Shown here one piece after another: positions 7,675 to 16,900 of a DNA stretch of 32,258 nucleotides. Below the pieces are notes generated by a model. That model was not told where the DNA came from and did not search any database. It saw only the letters and a program-made list of their open reading frames with translations. The stretch is taken from assembly GCA_009785665.1 (NCBI GenBank), contig WQVV01000004.1, positions 1 through 32,258 of the forward strand, in the 5' to 3' direction. Position 1 is the first letter of the stretch. Every line of letters begins with the position of its first letter. Made by a program: the position numbers and the translations under genes. This DNA comes from Defluviitaleaceae bacterium. GTDB taxonomy: Bacteria; Bacillota; Clostridia; Lachnospirales; WQUN01.

Positions 7675-9111
7675 GTGGCTAGAGCTAAACAGAGTTCTTA
7701 TTCTTCAATGCCTGCGCCAGTTAGCCTTGACGTGCCTAATTATGTTCCTGATGATTACTATGCGCCGCCTAAACGGAAGCGTGTTAGAATGCCTGAGTTT
7801 GATGGTGCGCCGTTGCGGGACGAGCCTTACGACGACAGTGTGCTTGATGACTTCCGTGCATCGCATGGGTACGCGGAGGATTATTATGATGAAGACGCAC
7901 CCCGTCGGAATATGCCGCCGCCGCCACCACCTTTGAGACCTGGGGAAGTTCCACGCCGCAAGCGACCGCCTGCGGCTGGTAATCGTGGGCGCAAGAAGGT
8001 TGCGCCGCCGCGTGCTAAACGTAGCGTTAGGCGTAACGCACCTCGTAGGCAGAACGCGTCCTTTCAGTTTAGTTTTTCCGAGATTATCGCTCCGTTACGT
8101 CGGGTTACTCGGCTTCGTCCAAACGTGAATGTAAATACTAAAATCGTTAGCATTTTTAGCTGGTGTGTTGCTGGTGTTGCTTCAATAATTATTGGGGCTT
8201 GGTTCATAATAAACATGTTCAGCTATAATGCGTTTGCGGTGTACTTAAACGGAGTTCACATGGGGTATATCCCCAACACGCAGGCCGATTTAACATCTGC
8301 GGAGCTTCATGATTACGCTGTGCAAGCATTACAGGCGGCACGGGCAGGTTCAATGGTAACGGTTAATGAACGGGTGACAATTGAGGAACGGCGCGTTCCC
8401 AATAGCGAAAGAATACAACGTGGTGATATGCTTCAGGTTTTGTCGCGTTCGTTTACGTATGAAATGACGGCACTTGCAATCTACGTAAACGGAAGTTATG
8501 AGGCAACAGTACGCAATCAAGCCGCGGTTGACCAAGTTTTGCTTTTGCTTGGGCAGAACTGGGCGAATGAAAACACTGTAAGAACAGAAGTCGTAGAGCA
8601 GTGGGAAATTCGGGAGGTATCTGTCTGTGCGGTTGAACATGAGTTTCTCACGCCAGACCTAGTATATAATCGCCTATCGCGCAGGGTTAATCGAATTTAC
8701 ACATACAGAGTGCAGAGCGGAGACACGCTTAGTCGTATTGCAACAAGGTTTGATACTTCTGTGCAAGCTATTTCGGCGCGTAACGGCTTAACCACTACGA
8801 ATATTTTTCCTGGCGAGCGTTTGAATATTTATACACAAATGCCACTTTTGACAATCCGCACAGTAGACCATATTGCATCAACCGAACCAATTGAAATGCC
8901 TGTGAAAACGCGGAATAATCCAAGCTTGCCGCAAGGGCAAGTGTATACAATTCAAGCTGGGCAACCTGGCGAACAGCAAGGTATTTTAGAAATCATTCGT
9001 GAAAACGGCATTGAGCGCGAGCGGCATATGCTAGAGCCAGTAGTACTACGCGAGCCAGTGTTGGAAATAATATATGTAGGAACAGGCCCAGCACAAGCAG
9101 GTGTACGATAA
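7675..9111 (+). CDS. Membrane-anchored LysM/G5 domain protein, first paralogue
   Basis: A GTG start with AAAGGGGGT eight bases upstream gives 478 aa. The N-terminal ~150 residues are cytoplasmic, disordered and rich in Pro/Arg (a PPPPPP run, RRKRPP, RGRKK). One membrane segment (about 160-182, SIFSWCVAGVASIIIGAWFI) follows, then an extracellular part that starts AVYLNGVHMGYI. A LysM domain (YRVQSGDTLSRIATRFDTS, about 345-390) should bind peptidoglycan. A G5-type domain (about 395-470, PSLPQGQVYTIQAGQPGEQQ) ends the protein. No peptidase domain is present, unlike many LysM/G5 wall hydrolases. It sits directly upstream of a closely similar gene and of walRK, which suggests a role in wall sensing or wall assembly. 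Confidence 0.85.
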   Translation: MARAKQSSYSSMPAPVSLDVPNYVPDDYYAPPKRKRVRMPEFDGAPLRDEPYDDSVLDDFRASHGYAEDYYDEDAPRRNMPPPPPPLRPGEVPRRKRPPAAGNRGRKKVAPPRAKRSVRRNAPRRQNASFQFSFSEIIAPLRRVTRLRPNVNVNTKIVSIFSWCVAGVASIIIGAWFIINMFSYNAFAVYLNGVHMGYIPNTQADLTSAELHDYAVQALQAARAGSMVTVNERVTIEERRVPNSERIQRGDMLQVLSRSFTYEMTALAIYVNGSYEATVRNQAAVDQVLLLLGQNWANENTVRTEVVEQWEIREVSVCAVEHEFLTPDLVYNRLSRRVNRIYTYRVQSGDTLSRIATRFDTSVQAISARNGLTTTNIFPGERLNIYTQMPLLTIRTVDHIASTEPIEMPVKTRNNPSLPQGQVYTIQAGQPGEQQGILEIIRENGIERERHMLEPVVLREPVLEIIYVGTGPAQAGVR

Positions 9112-10055
9112 TGGATATGATTGCAGGTATCGTGGTGTGGATTCTAACTGCCGCGTTTGGCTACAATGCGTTTGCGGTTTACATGGACGGGCAACACATT
9201 GGGTACATTCCTATACAGGCGGAATTAACTTCCGAGACGCTTCATGAGTACGCTGTTATGGCGTTACAAGCTTCACATGGAGGTATATCAGTTCGTGTTA
9301 ATGAACAGGTGACAATTGAGGAGCGACGTGTTCCCAGCGGTGCAAGAATGACGCGTGGGGAAATGCTTGGGTTATTAAGTCGTAATTTTTCATTTGAAAT
9401 GGAAGCACTTGCGATTTATGTGGACGGAAGCCATCAAGCAACAATGCGCAACCAAGCTGCTGTTGCTGCGGTTGAACTTATGTTACAAGAGCCATTTTTC
9501 TCAGAATACACAGTGCGAGCAGAATTTGTTCAAGACTGGGAAGTAAAACCAGTATACGTTTGTTTCAGCGAGGTATGTTCGCGTGGTACGCGTGTGTACC
9601 CAATTGACTCACCCGAAATCGCGCATTTACGGCTATCACGCGAGGTGCGTAATCCAAATTATTTTCACACTATACAAACTGGAGATACGCTTAGTCGTAT
9701 TGCAATGCAGTTTGACGTATCGGTAGAAAGCATACTCCACGCAAACCATATAGAAGCTAGCATGGTCATATTTCCTGGGAGGAGCTTGGTTATTCCCAAT
9801 TATCCAACACCAGTTTTGATGGTGCGTACATTCGACCATATCACTGTGCTTGAGCCAATTAAAATGTCTGTGGAAATGCGAGAAAACCCAACATTGCCGC
9901 AAGGTCATGAGTATATTTATCAAGAGGGGCAAGCTGGTTTAAAGGAAGTTATTTGGGAAGTTGTTCGCGAAAACGGCTTTGAAATTTCGCGGAATCACTT
10001 GGAAACAACTGTGTTAATCGAGCCGATAGTGGAAATTATAATAGTAGGGTCTTGA
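9111..10055 (+). CDS. Membrane-anchored LysM/G5 domain protein, second paralogue
   Basis: A tandem duplicate of the preceding gene; its ATG shares one base with the preceding stop codon (TAATG). It lacks the Pro/Arg-rich cytoplasmic tail and starts directly with the membrane segment (MDMIAGIVVWILTAAFGYNAF). The rest matches in order: AVYMDGQHIGYI, VTIEERRVPSG, AIYVDGSHQATMRNQAAV, LysM (IQTGDTLSRIAMQFDVS) and a G5-type domain (PTLPQGHEYIYQEGQAG). It is 314 aa long. The two proteins are diverged but collinear, so the duplication is old and both copies are probably used. Translation is likely coupled to gene one, and walR follows after 18 bases. Confidence 0.85.
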   Translation: MDMIAGIVVWILTAAFGYNAFAVYMDGQHIGYIPIQAELTSETLHEYAVMALQASHGGISVRVNEQVTIEERRVPSGARMTRGEMLGLLSRNFSFEMEALAIYVDGSHQATMRNQAAVAAVELMLQEPFFSEYTVRAEFVQDWEVKPVYVCFSEVCSRGTRVYPIDSPEIAHLRLSREVRNPNYFHTIQTGDTLSRIAMQFDVSVESILHANHIEASMVIFPGRSLVIPNYPTPVLMVRTFDHITVLEPIKMSVEMRENPTLPQGHEYIYQEGQAGLKEVIWEVVRENGFEISRNHLETTVLIEPIVEIIIVGS

Positions 10056-10073
10056 ATTTGATGGGAGGCAGAA

Positions 10074-10784
10074 ATGTCTGCAAGGATTCTGGTAGTTGAC
10101 GATGAAAAGACTATTGTTGACATAGTAACATACAATTTGCGCAAAGAGGGTTACGAAACAATTGAAGCGCATGATGGTAAATCTGGGTTGGAGTTAGCGT
10201 TGTCGCAGAATCCAGACTTGGTGATTTTGGACATAATGATGCCGGGGTTGGACGGCTACGAAGTTTGCACGCGCTTGCGCAAGGTAAGCCAAGTGCCTGT
10301 AATCATGCTTACTGCGAAGGCGGAGGAAGCCGACAAGGTATTAAGTTTCGAGTTGGGCGCAGATGATTATATTACAAAGCCATTTGGGGTGCGGGAATTA
10401 CTTGCGCGTGTTATGGCGAATTTGCGGCGTGGGAATATGAATGCGCCTGCGTCTGGCGGGTCGAATAAACTTGTGTTTGGTGAACTTAGTATTGACCTTG
10501 ATATGTTTGAAGTGCGGCGCGGGTCGGACGTAATAGACCTTACGCGGCGCGAATTTGAACTTGTAAAATTTCTTGCAACGCAGAATAATCAAGTGTTTAC
10601 CCGCGAAGCATTGTTGGAAAAAGTTTGGGGCTATGAGTATTTTGGAGACGTTCGCACGGTTGACGTTACCATTCGACGGTTACGCACAAAGCTTGAAGTC
10701 ACGCCCGATACGCCCACTTATATTCTAACAAAACGCGGGGTTGGTTATCATTTTACGCAGGCATTTGGCGATGCGCTCAATTAA
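10074..10784 (+). CDS. walR: OmpR/PhoB-family response regulator, WalR type
   Basis: A receiver domain (acidic pair DD at 9-10, phospho-acceptor D53, K102) is followed by a winged-helix DNA-binding domain (about 135-230) with RREFELVKFLA and RTVDVTIRRLRTKLE. Length is 236 aa, and GGGAGG precedes the ATG. The assignment to WalR (YycF), the essential wall-metabolism regulator of Firmicutes, rests on its position before a PAS/HAMP histidine kinase and yycH/yycI-like genes. Sequence alone would also fit PhoP/PhoB. The stop overlaps the kinase start by 14 bases. Confidence 0.88.
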   Translation: MSARILVVDDEKTIVDIVTYNLRKEGYETIEAHDGKSGLELALSQNPDLVILDIMMPGLDGYEVCTRLRKVSQVPVIMLTAKAEEADKVLSFELGADDYITKPFGVRELLARVMANLRRGNMNAPASGGSNKLVFGELSIDLDMFEVRRGSDVIDLTRREFELVKFLATQNNQVFTREALLEKVWGYEYFGDVRTVDVTIRRLRTKLEVTPDTPTYILTKRGVGYHFTQAFGDALN

Positions 10785-12540
10785 AACAAAATTAATTACT
10801 ATTTATGCCGCTGTGGTTTTAGTTGTTATGACCGTTAGCGGCACGTTTATGTTGTTTACAGTTCGTAATATGGAAATTGACCAGACAGAGGATAATTTGC
10901 GACAGCGTGCCGAGACTATTAATAATCATATCGTGCAGGTGTATGGGCGTGATGCTATTCTTCGTGCGCAGGGTTGGCATTTGTTTGGACTAAGTGAGCA
11001 TGAACATGATATAGAGGGCGTGTTGTTAAGCGACTTGGGGATTCCAATTGCACCATGGGAATTTGTTGAAAACGAAGTGCGTTTTAATGACCGTTCGCTT
11101 ATGGAAGCGTTGACGGGTTCGGAATCGTTTAATGTGGGCAGTTTGGGGCTTGATATTACTGGCGCGGAACATCAATGGTTTACTTTCGCAATGCCCGTTA
11201 CCGTTGACGACGATAATTTTATAATTTACACCCGCGTGCGCATGTCTTATATGAATGAAAGCCTTAGCCGCCTAACGCTTAACCTCGTGTTGACTGTGCT
11301 GGTCGCGCTGGTGATTACGGTGGTTTTTTGGTTCTTTTTAGGAAGCACCATTACAAATCCTATTGTCGCGCTTACTCGCCATGCGAAGGCTATTGCTTCG
11401 GGCGATTTTTCTCGGGAAATTGAAGTTGTGGGCAATGATGAAATCGGGCAACTTGCATACGATTTCAACCACATGTCGCAGGAACTTCGCGCATCATTGA
11501 GTCGCATTACCAGCGAAAAAAACAAACAAGAGGCGTTTTTGCAAAATACTTCGCACGGAGTATTGGCATATGATGCCACGGGAAAACTGATTCATGCGAA
11601 CAACGCCAGCGGCGAACTTCTGCATGGTATGGATTTAAACACTGTGAATGTTCATCATACGTTAAAACTTTTGGGTTACGACCCAGACGATATTTTCAAA
11701 ATGCGCCCTGGTGAAGTTCGCGAATCCGTTCACGAGGAAGAGGATTATTTTCTCTACGCGACAATTACCCCTTACACCAGTGAAACGGGTTTGGTTGACG
11801 GATATGTTATAGTTCTGCAAGACATCACCCGCCAACAAAAACTTGACAATATGCGCAAGGAATTTGTAGCCAATGTGTCACACGAACTTCGTACTCCACT
11901 AACCAACATCAAAACATATTCCGAGACGCTATTAGACGGCGCAATCGAAGACCGCGAAATTTCCATGAAATTTCTAAAGGTAATCGACGACGAGGCTTCG
12001 CGAATGTCTCTGCTAGTCTCCGACCTTCTGGAACTTTCCCGCATAGATTCAAAACACGTAGCGTTGGAAATGGACATGGTAGACCTAGTGGCTCTACTTC
12101 GCTTATCAATACGGCAGGGGCAAATTCTAGCTGAACAGAAAAACCAGAAAATCACCTTCACTCCACCAGAGGGCGCGTGTTTCATAGAGGCCAACGCAGC
12201 CCGCATAAATCAAGTAATTTCAAACATTTTATCCAATTCCATAAAATACAGCCCCAACTCAACCACTGTAAAAATAACAATGGAAACCACCGAAAAGTAC
12301 TACCGCATTTTCATACAAGACCAAGGAATGGGAATCCCTCCCGAAAGCCTAAACCGCGTATTCGAGCGTTTCTACCGAGTAGACAAAGCCCGCGCCCGCG
12401 CCCTAGGCGGCACAGGCTTAGGTTTAGCCATAGTAAAAGAAATAATGGAAGAACACGGCGGCAGGGTATACGCTTCAAGCAACCCAGGGCAGGGAACAAC
12501 AATGGTACTAAGATTCAACAGGCTTGCGGAGGAGATATAA
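10771..12540 (+). CDS. walK: Sensor histidine kinase, WalK type
   Basis: The start at 10771 (MRSIKTKLITIYAAVV) is preferred over the track start because it leads straight into the first membrane helix. The protein of 589 aa has TM1 (about 8-30), an extracellular sensor part of about 140 residues, TM2 (about 172-195), HAMP, and PAS (LAYDATGKLIHANN). Then come HisKA (VSHELRTPLTNIKTYSE, phosphorylated His) and HATPase_c (N box NQVISNILSNSIKYSP, G boxes DQGMGIP and GGTGLGLAIVK). This order is that of WalK (YycG). Codon usage shifts to A/C-ending codons towards the 3' end. The repeat at 12541-12790 begins right after the stop. Confidence 0.9.
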   Translation: MRSIKTKLITIYAAVVLVVMTVSGTFMLFTVRNMEIDQTEDNLRQRAETINNHIVQVYGRDAILRAQGWHLFGLSEHEHDIEGVLLSDLGIPIAPWEFVENEVRFNDRSLMEALTGSESFNVGSLGLDITGAEHQWFTFAMPVTVDDDNFIIYTRVRMSYMNESLSRLTLNLVLTVLVALVITVVFWFFLGSTITNPIVALTRHAKAIASGDFSREIEVVGNDEIGQLAYDFNHMSQELRASLSRITSEKNKQEAFLQNTSHGVLAYDATGKLIHANNASGELLHGMDLNTVNVHHTLKLLGYDPDDIFKMRPGEVRESVHEEEDYFLYATITPYTSETGLVDGYVIVLQDITRQQKLDNMRKEFVANVSHELRTPLTNIKTYSETLLDGAIEDREISMKFLKVIDDEASRMSLLVSDLLELSRIDSKHVALEMDMVDLVALLRLSIRQGQILAEQKNQKITFTPPEGACFIEANAARINQVISNILSNSIKYSPNSTTVKITMETTEKYYRIFIQDQGMGIPPESLNRVFERFYRVDKARARALGGTGLGLAIVKEIMEEHGGRVYASSNPGQGTTMVLRFNRLAEEI

Positions 12541-12790
12541 GGTCAAAAGATTTAAAGTCAAAAGATTGAAGGTCAAAAGATTGAAGACCTTGGGGACGCT
12601 GTCCCCAATACCCCTGCAAGGGGACACAGTCCCCTTGACCCCGTTATTTTGCGGCATTACAGCTTCGTTAGATTTTTACTCAACTAAAGGCGCAAATGTT
12701 AAAATTTTTTGGAGAGGGGGTTTGGGGGAGAACCTTTTGTTTTACAAAAGGTTCTCCCCCAAGGTCTTAATCTTTTAATCTTTCAATCTT
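12541..12790. repeat. Palindromic repeat family 1, copy B, with terminal tandem repeats
   Basis: The core 12586-12766 holds H1 ttggggac-gct-gtccccaa (12590-12608), H2 caaggggac-aca-gtccccttg (12617-12637) and H3, a 17-bp stem gggggagaaccttttgt with its complement (12724-12760). The left flank is a tandem array of a unit like ggtcaaaagatt. The right flank is its inverse (ttaatcttttaatctttcaatc), so the whole block is bounded by inverted repeats of about 45 bases. It interrupts the walK to yycH gap, which is short in most Firmicutes. H3 lacks a strong T run and may attenuate rather than stop transcription. Confidence 0.87.
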
Positions 12791-12810
12791 TTAATCTCTA
12801 AGGGTGCTTT

Positions 12811-14103
12811 ATGAAAAAGAATGAAATTTTTGCTGGTTTTAAATCTGTTTTTATTTTGGCATTGGCCGCGCTTGCGGTTTTGCAGCTTAGTCAGCTCTGG
12901 TTGGTTAATTTGACTAATCGTAGCTTTTTTATGTATTTGCAGGCTCGTTTTCCGCCAGCCGCGCCAGATGGTCAAGGGGCTTGGGCGCGACCGTTTCGGG
13001 TTGTTTTTGGAGATGGTTATTTTGATATGCGATATAGCGGGATTGCGGATTCTTGGGAGTGGGAGTTTGGCGAAAGGGTCTTGGTTGCTGTATTGCAGGA
13101 CGGGGATTTTGTTGGTTCTGGCGAGGTTGACATGTCGCGTGTTTTGTCGCGGGCTGTGTTGGTTTATGAGTATGCGTTTCCTATGTGTGCAGAGCAGTTC
13201 GCGCAGGCGTTGGGTCGGCGTAATGGTGCGTTGCTTACCGACGCGGGCATAGGTACGTTTTCTAGTGTGGCAATTCAGCCGCCTTGTGAGGGTGATAACG
13301 CGTTACGTGTGTTTTTTATGGACGATATTTACATGTGGGAGTTTGTATTGCCGTTTAATAGGCGGCATGTGTTGGAGGATTTTGTTGTTTCTATACCTCC
13401 AGCAAATCCTTTGCGATTGCATTTTGTGGCTACGGATGATGGTTTTTTACCTGTGGCGGAAAATGGGTTCGCGTATTTTACGATTGTGGCGGAAAATCCA
13501 TTTCGTGATGCAAATGGAATGCTAACAATCACAAGTATGCGTGGGCAGGTTGAGTCGTTTTTTGGGAATCCAGCAACAATTATTCCAGGGGTTAGTGCTG
13601 ATGGGATTCTTACGTTTTCCAACATAAACACTATGGTGCGATACCTTGAAAATGACGTGTTGGAGTATGCAAGTTTCCGTACAATTGGGCGAACAACGCA
13701 ACAAAATCTTATGGTAGATTTTTCGGCGGCGTTGGCATTTGTATTGGACGACCCGCATGTTACCAACGAAGTATTTTTGAGAAATTACGAGCAACGTGGA
13801 CGCGAGAATGTCTTTTGGTTTGATTATGTAATAGATAATCACCCATTGATTTTGGAGGAAGAATGGCCAACTCGGCCGCATTGCACAGACCCATTACGTG
13901 CGCCAATAGAGGTAGTTGTAGACCATGGGCGAGTTGTGCGTTATCGGCGGATTGTGTATACATTTCGTACCAGTTCGACGCTGACATGGAAGAATGCGGT
14001 GGAATATGATGAATTTTTCACGTTAGGTTTTCCGATTGGGGAGGGGCCAGATATTGGGCTAGAGATGTTGGTGGAGGTTGGCAATGGAATGGGAGCGCGC
14101 TAA
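12811..14103 (+). CDS. yycH: YycH-like regulator of the WalRK system
   Basis: One N-terminal membrane helix (about 10-32) precedes a large extracellular part, 430 aa in all, close to the family length. In Bacillus, YycH and YycI are membrane partners that tune the WalK kinase. Primary sequence is weakly conserved in this family, so the call relies on topology, length, position after walK and the following yycI-like gene. AAGGGTG precedes the ATG just after repeat copy B. The last 20 bases overlap yycI. Confidence 0.72.
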   Translation: MKKNEIFAGFKSVFILALAALAVLQLSQLWLVNLTNRSFFMYLQARFPPAAPDGQGAWARPFRVVFGDGYFDMRYSGIADSWEWEFGERVLVAVLQDGDFVGSGEVDMSRVLSRAVLVYEYAFPMCAEQFAQALGRRNGALLTDAGIGTFSSVAIQPPCEGDNALRVFFMDDIYMWEFVLPFNRRHVLEDFVVSIPPANPLRLHFVATDDGFLPVAENGFAYFTIVAENPFRDANGMLTITSMRGQVESFFGNPATIIPGVSADGILTFSNINTMVRYLENDVLEYASFRTIGRTTQQNLMVDFSAALAFVLDDPHVTNEVFLRNYEQRGRENVFWFDYVIDNHPLILEEEWPTRPHCTDPLRAPIEVVVDHGRVVRYRRIVYTFRTSSTLTWKNAVEYDEFFTLGFPIGEGPDIGLEMLVEVGNGMGAR

Positions 14104-14926
14104 GAATATTTTGCTCATTGCGTTTGTGATTTTGAATTTGGGGCTTGCAGGGCTGTTGTTTTTGGAAGACCGCCGATATACGCTATCGTCGGACAGGGTT
14201 AGTCATATTAACATGGTGTTGTCGGAGAACAATATAAATTTGTACACTACGTTAATGCGGCGGTTCGCGCCTATGCGGCATTTGGATATTTCGGGGTTTT
14301 ATTATGACATTGACATGTTGCTGGAAATTTTTTTCGAGGACGTTACTGATGTTGTGCAGGAAGAAGCGTATCTTTTCACCAGAGGTTCACAGCGGCTAGA
14401 AATATCTAACGGATTTATTTCCTTTGACAATAACCATAATTTAGGCGAGAATAGAACAGCTATTTCGCGTGCGGAAGCGATTGCCACTGCGGAAAATTTC
14501 GTGATGCAACATTTTCCAGATTTCGTGCGGGACATAGTGTTTGACGAAGACAGGGGCATTTGGGTAATTTACAGGCAAGAGTATCGCGGGCAGTTGATTT
14601 ACTCAAATCGTATAGAAATTTTTGTTACTTCGTATGGAATTACACTAATCGACATGCAGTTTGGGCAGGTGTTGGGGCATGGTGCAACGCCACGCATGAT
14701 TTTCGCGCCTGATGAAGTGCTGCTTACTTTCATGCAACGAATGCGGTATTATCGCGCAATTCACGACCCTATTTTCATAGTTAGCATGGATATGGTATAT
14801 TTGCAGGAGTTCGCGTCCGACCAGCCAGAGCAAATATATCCTGCCGTGCCATTTTACAGGATTTTCATACATGACACCGATTTACCATTTTTAATAAACG
14901 CGTATACAAATGTAATGACAGAGTAG
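14084..14926 (+). CDS. yycI: YycI-like regulatory protein
   Basis: The start is taken at ATG 14084 (MEWERAKNILLIAFVILNLG), with GGAGG seven bases upstream; the track start is a TTG six bases earlier. The opening W-x-x-AK-x-ILLIAF-x-ILN with one membrane helix is typical of YycI. The extracellular part is 240 residues of alpha/beta character with a PepSY-like stretch (AISRAEAIATAENFVMQHFP). It overlaps the yycH stop, so the two are translationally coupled. In Bacillus, YycH and YycI form a complex with WalK. Confidence 0.8.
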   Translation: MEWERAKNILLIAFVILNLGLAGLLFLEDRRYTLSSDRVSHINMVLSENNINLYTTLMRRFAPMRHLDISGFYYDIDMLLEIFFEDVTDVVQEEAYLFTRGSQRLEISNGFISFDNNHNLGENRTAISRAEAIATAENFVMQHFPDFVRDIVFDEDRGIWVIYRQEYRGQLIYSNRIEIFVTSYGITLIDMQFGQVLGHGATPRMIFAPDEVLLTFMQRMRYYRAIHDPIFIVSMDMVYLQEFASDQPEQIYPAVPFYRIFIHDTDLPFLINAYTNVMTE

Positions 14927-14967
14927 GGTGTGTTCTCGCGCTTTACTTATCCCAAGGGGGCTTTTTT

Positions 14968-16068
14968 ATGCGGCACACGGTAATGATAGTTGATGATGTT
15001 TTCACAAATTTATTGCAGCTTGAAGAAATTTTGAAAGATCTTTATGAAATAATTCCAATGTCCAGCGGCGAGCGGGCGTTGCAACGGCTGGCGAAAGGCG
15101 CAATGCCTGATTTAATTTTATTGGACTTGGTAATGCCCAGAATGGACGGCTTCGAGCTATTAGAAAAAATTAGAGAAAATGATGCATATGTAGATATTCC
15201 AGTAATTTTTGTAACCAGCGACGACGATGCTTTTTCTGAAGAAAAAGGGTTAAGAATGGGTGCGGTGGACTATATCAAAAAGCCCTATGAAGCCAATATA
15301 ATTCGCATAAAAGTGCGCAACCACGTAGAACTAAAATCCTATCGCGATAATCTAACCGATAAAGTAAACGAGCGCACGCAACTACTAGAAGAACGCACAC
15401 GAGAACTACAAGCAACCCACAACGCAGTAATAATGGGAATGTCCTTACTTTCCGAGAGCCGCGACAAAGAAACTGGTTCGCATTTGCTACGCATTCAGTC
15501 GCTAACACGCATAATTGCTACAAAAATTTCACATTGGTATCCCGCAATCTTAAACAAAGACATGGTTGACCTTGTGGCCACATATTCCCCTCTTCACGAC
15601 ATAGGCAAGGTAAGCGTACCAGACGCGGTGCTAAAAAAAAGCGGCAAACTAACCGCCGAAGAGTTCGAGCAAATGAAGTCACATACTCAAGGTGGCGGCG
15701 ACCTTCTGCGTCAAATATCCAGCTTCATGCCAAATGAGTATAGCCAACTAGGCATAGCAATAGAAATAGCCGAAAACCATCACGAACGCTTCGACGGAAC
15801 AGGCTACCCAGCCCGCCGCGCAGGCGAAGAAATTCCCCTATCCGCCAGAATAGTAGCAGTAGCAGACGTATACGATGCACTAAGAAGCCCCCGCACCTAC
15901 AAGCGCGGTCTATCCCACAAAGAGGCCCTAAGCATAATCCTAAAAGGCGACGGCAGAACTCAACCAGCCCATTTCGACCCCTTAGTACTAAAGGCATTCG
16001 CCGAGACTCACGAAACAATACGCCAAGCCTACGACAGCAACCCCGACCCGTCGCTGATAGGGAGTTAA
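14968..16068 (+). CDS. Response regulator with HD-GYP domain, probable c-di-GMP phosphodiesterase
   Basis: An N-terminal receiver (acidic pair DD at 9-10, phospho-acceptor D53 in LLDLVMP, KKP) is followed by a coiled-coil linker (about 130-155, RTQLLEERTRELQATHN). A complete HD-GYP domain (about 160-350) shows HDIGKVSVPD, the ENHHERFDGTGYP signature and ARIVAVADVYDAL. HD-GYP enzymes degrade cyclic di-GMP, so the protein links a phosphorelay to second-messenger breakdown. It follows the yycI-like gene after 41 bases and may share its transcript; the partner kinase could be WalK or another. GGGGG stands before the ATG. The repeat array starts at the stop codon. Confidence 0.9.
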   Translation: MRHTVMIVDDVFTNLLQLEEILKDLYEIIPMSSGERALQRLAKGAMPDLILLDLVMPRMDGFELLEKIRENDAYVDIPVIFVTSDDDAFSEEKGLRMGAVDYIKKPYEANIIRIKVRNHVELKSYRDNLTDKVNERTQLLEERTRELQATHNAVIMGMSLLSESRDKETGSHLLRIQSLTRIIATKISHWYPAILNKDMVDLVATYSPLHDIGKVSVPDAVLKKSGKLTAEEFEQMKSHTQGGGDLLRQISSFMPNEYSQLGIAIEIAENHHERFDGTGYPARRAGEEIPLSARIVAVADVYDALRSPRTYKRGLSHKEALSIILKGDGRTQPAHFDPLVLKAFAETHETIRQAYDSNPDPSLIGS

Positions 16069-16220
16069 GGTCAAAAGATTTAAAGTCAAAAGATTTTAAA
16101 GTCAAAAGATTTTAAAGTCAAAAGATTTAAGACCTTGGGGACGCTGTTCACAGTGGCGCAGCGAGCGCAAGCGAACGTTTCCCGCGCCAATACCCCTGCA
16201 AGCTTTAAAAAAGCTTGACC
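16069..16220. repeat. Family 1 repeat copy C, left part
   Basis: Four tandem units of aaagtcaaaagatttt (16069-16130) precede gacc-ttggggacgctgt (16131-16147), the left end seen in copy B. The loop of H1 is enlarged by about 40 bases (tcacagtggcgcagcgagcg and onward) before the common text caatacccctgcaag resumes. H2 is present as caagctt-taaaa-aagcttg: the bases differ from copies A and B but the pairing is kept. The vapBC genes follow directly. Confidence 0.8.
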
Positions 16221-16275
16221 AAATTTTGACGTTGGAATTTAAAAATGAGTGGGGAATTTTTTTGAGGTGATTGTT

Positions 16276-16485
16276 ATGGTTGCATATCAGTTTGAGGCTA
16301 CGACTGAAAATGGATTTATACGAATACCTGACGAGTATAGTCGGAAAATCGGAGCAAAAATAAAAGTCATCGTTTTGGACGATGACGGTGATATTGATGT
16401 TGACTGGGACGAACTATTCCCTCCGACTGTAGATACAAGCGTTTGGAAGTTCGATAGGGAGGAAGCTAATGCCCGTATTCCTTGA
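16276..16485 (+). CDS. vapB: Antitoxin of a VapBC-type pair
   Basis: A small acidic protein of 69 aa. The start is taken at ATG 16276 with GAGGTG upstream; the track start at 16249 adds nine unlikely residues. The N-terminal part (FEATTENGFIRIPDEYSRKI, then AKIKVIVLDDD) looks like the beta-strand DNA-binding part of AbrB/VapB-like antitoxins. The C-terminal tail (DWDELFPPTVDTSVWKFDRE) would wrap around the PIN toxin. It overlaps the toxin gene by 17 bases. The exact family is not certain. Confidence 0.75.
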   Translation: MVAYQFEATTENGFIRIPDEYSRKIGAKIKVIVLDDDGDIDVDWDELFPPTVDTSVWKFDREEANARIP

Positions 16486-16900
16486 TACAAACGTGCTGGT
16501 GTATCTATATTCAAATACAGAATCTCAAAAGCGTGACGCAAGTATATCTCTGTTCAAAAAATATACCTGTGTAACAAGTACGCAGGCACTAAATGAATTT
16601 TGCAATGTGTATATCCAAAAGTACAAAATTTCAAGCAAGGAATTGAAAAAATTCATAGGAAACATAATCAAATCGTGTGATGTGCGATTAGTAACCGAAC
16701 AAATTATCATAGACGCAATAAACTTAAACAACAAATATGGATATTCTTACTACGACTGCCTAATATTAGCGTCGGCACTGGACAGCAACTGCAACACCCT
16801 ATTTTCTGAAGACCTCCACAACGGACAAACAATAGAATCCAAACTAAAAATAACAAACCCATTCACCAACCTCCCCACTCAAGTACAGGCGCAGAAATAA
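16469..16900 (+). CDS. vapC: PIN-domain ribonuclease toxin, VapC type
   Basis: The 143-aa PIN domain retains all four acidic residues: D6 (FLDTNVLVYLY), E43 (ALNEF), D96 (YYDCLILASAL) and D115 (LFSEDLHNG). Activity is therefore expected. PIN toxins cleave tRNA or other RNA and are held inactive by the partner antitoxin encoded just upstream. The last eight codons (PTQVQAQK) and the stop lie in sequence that belongs to the repeat family (cactcaagtacaggcgca), so the C-terminus is supplied by the repeat. The gene pair lies between the two halves of repeat copy C. Confidence 0.9.
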   Translation: MPVFLDTNVLVYLYSNTESQKRDASISLFKKYTCVTSTQALNEFCNVYIQKYKISSKELKKFIGNIIKSCDVRLVTEQIIIDAINLNNKYGYSYYDCLILASALDSNCNTLFSEDLHNGQTIESKLKITNPFTNLPTQVQAQK

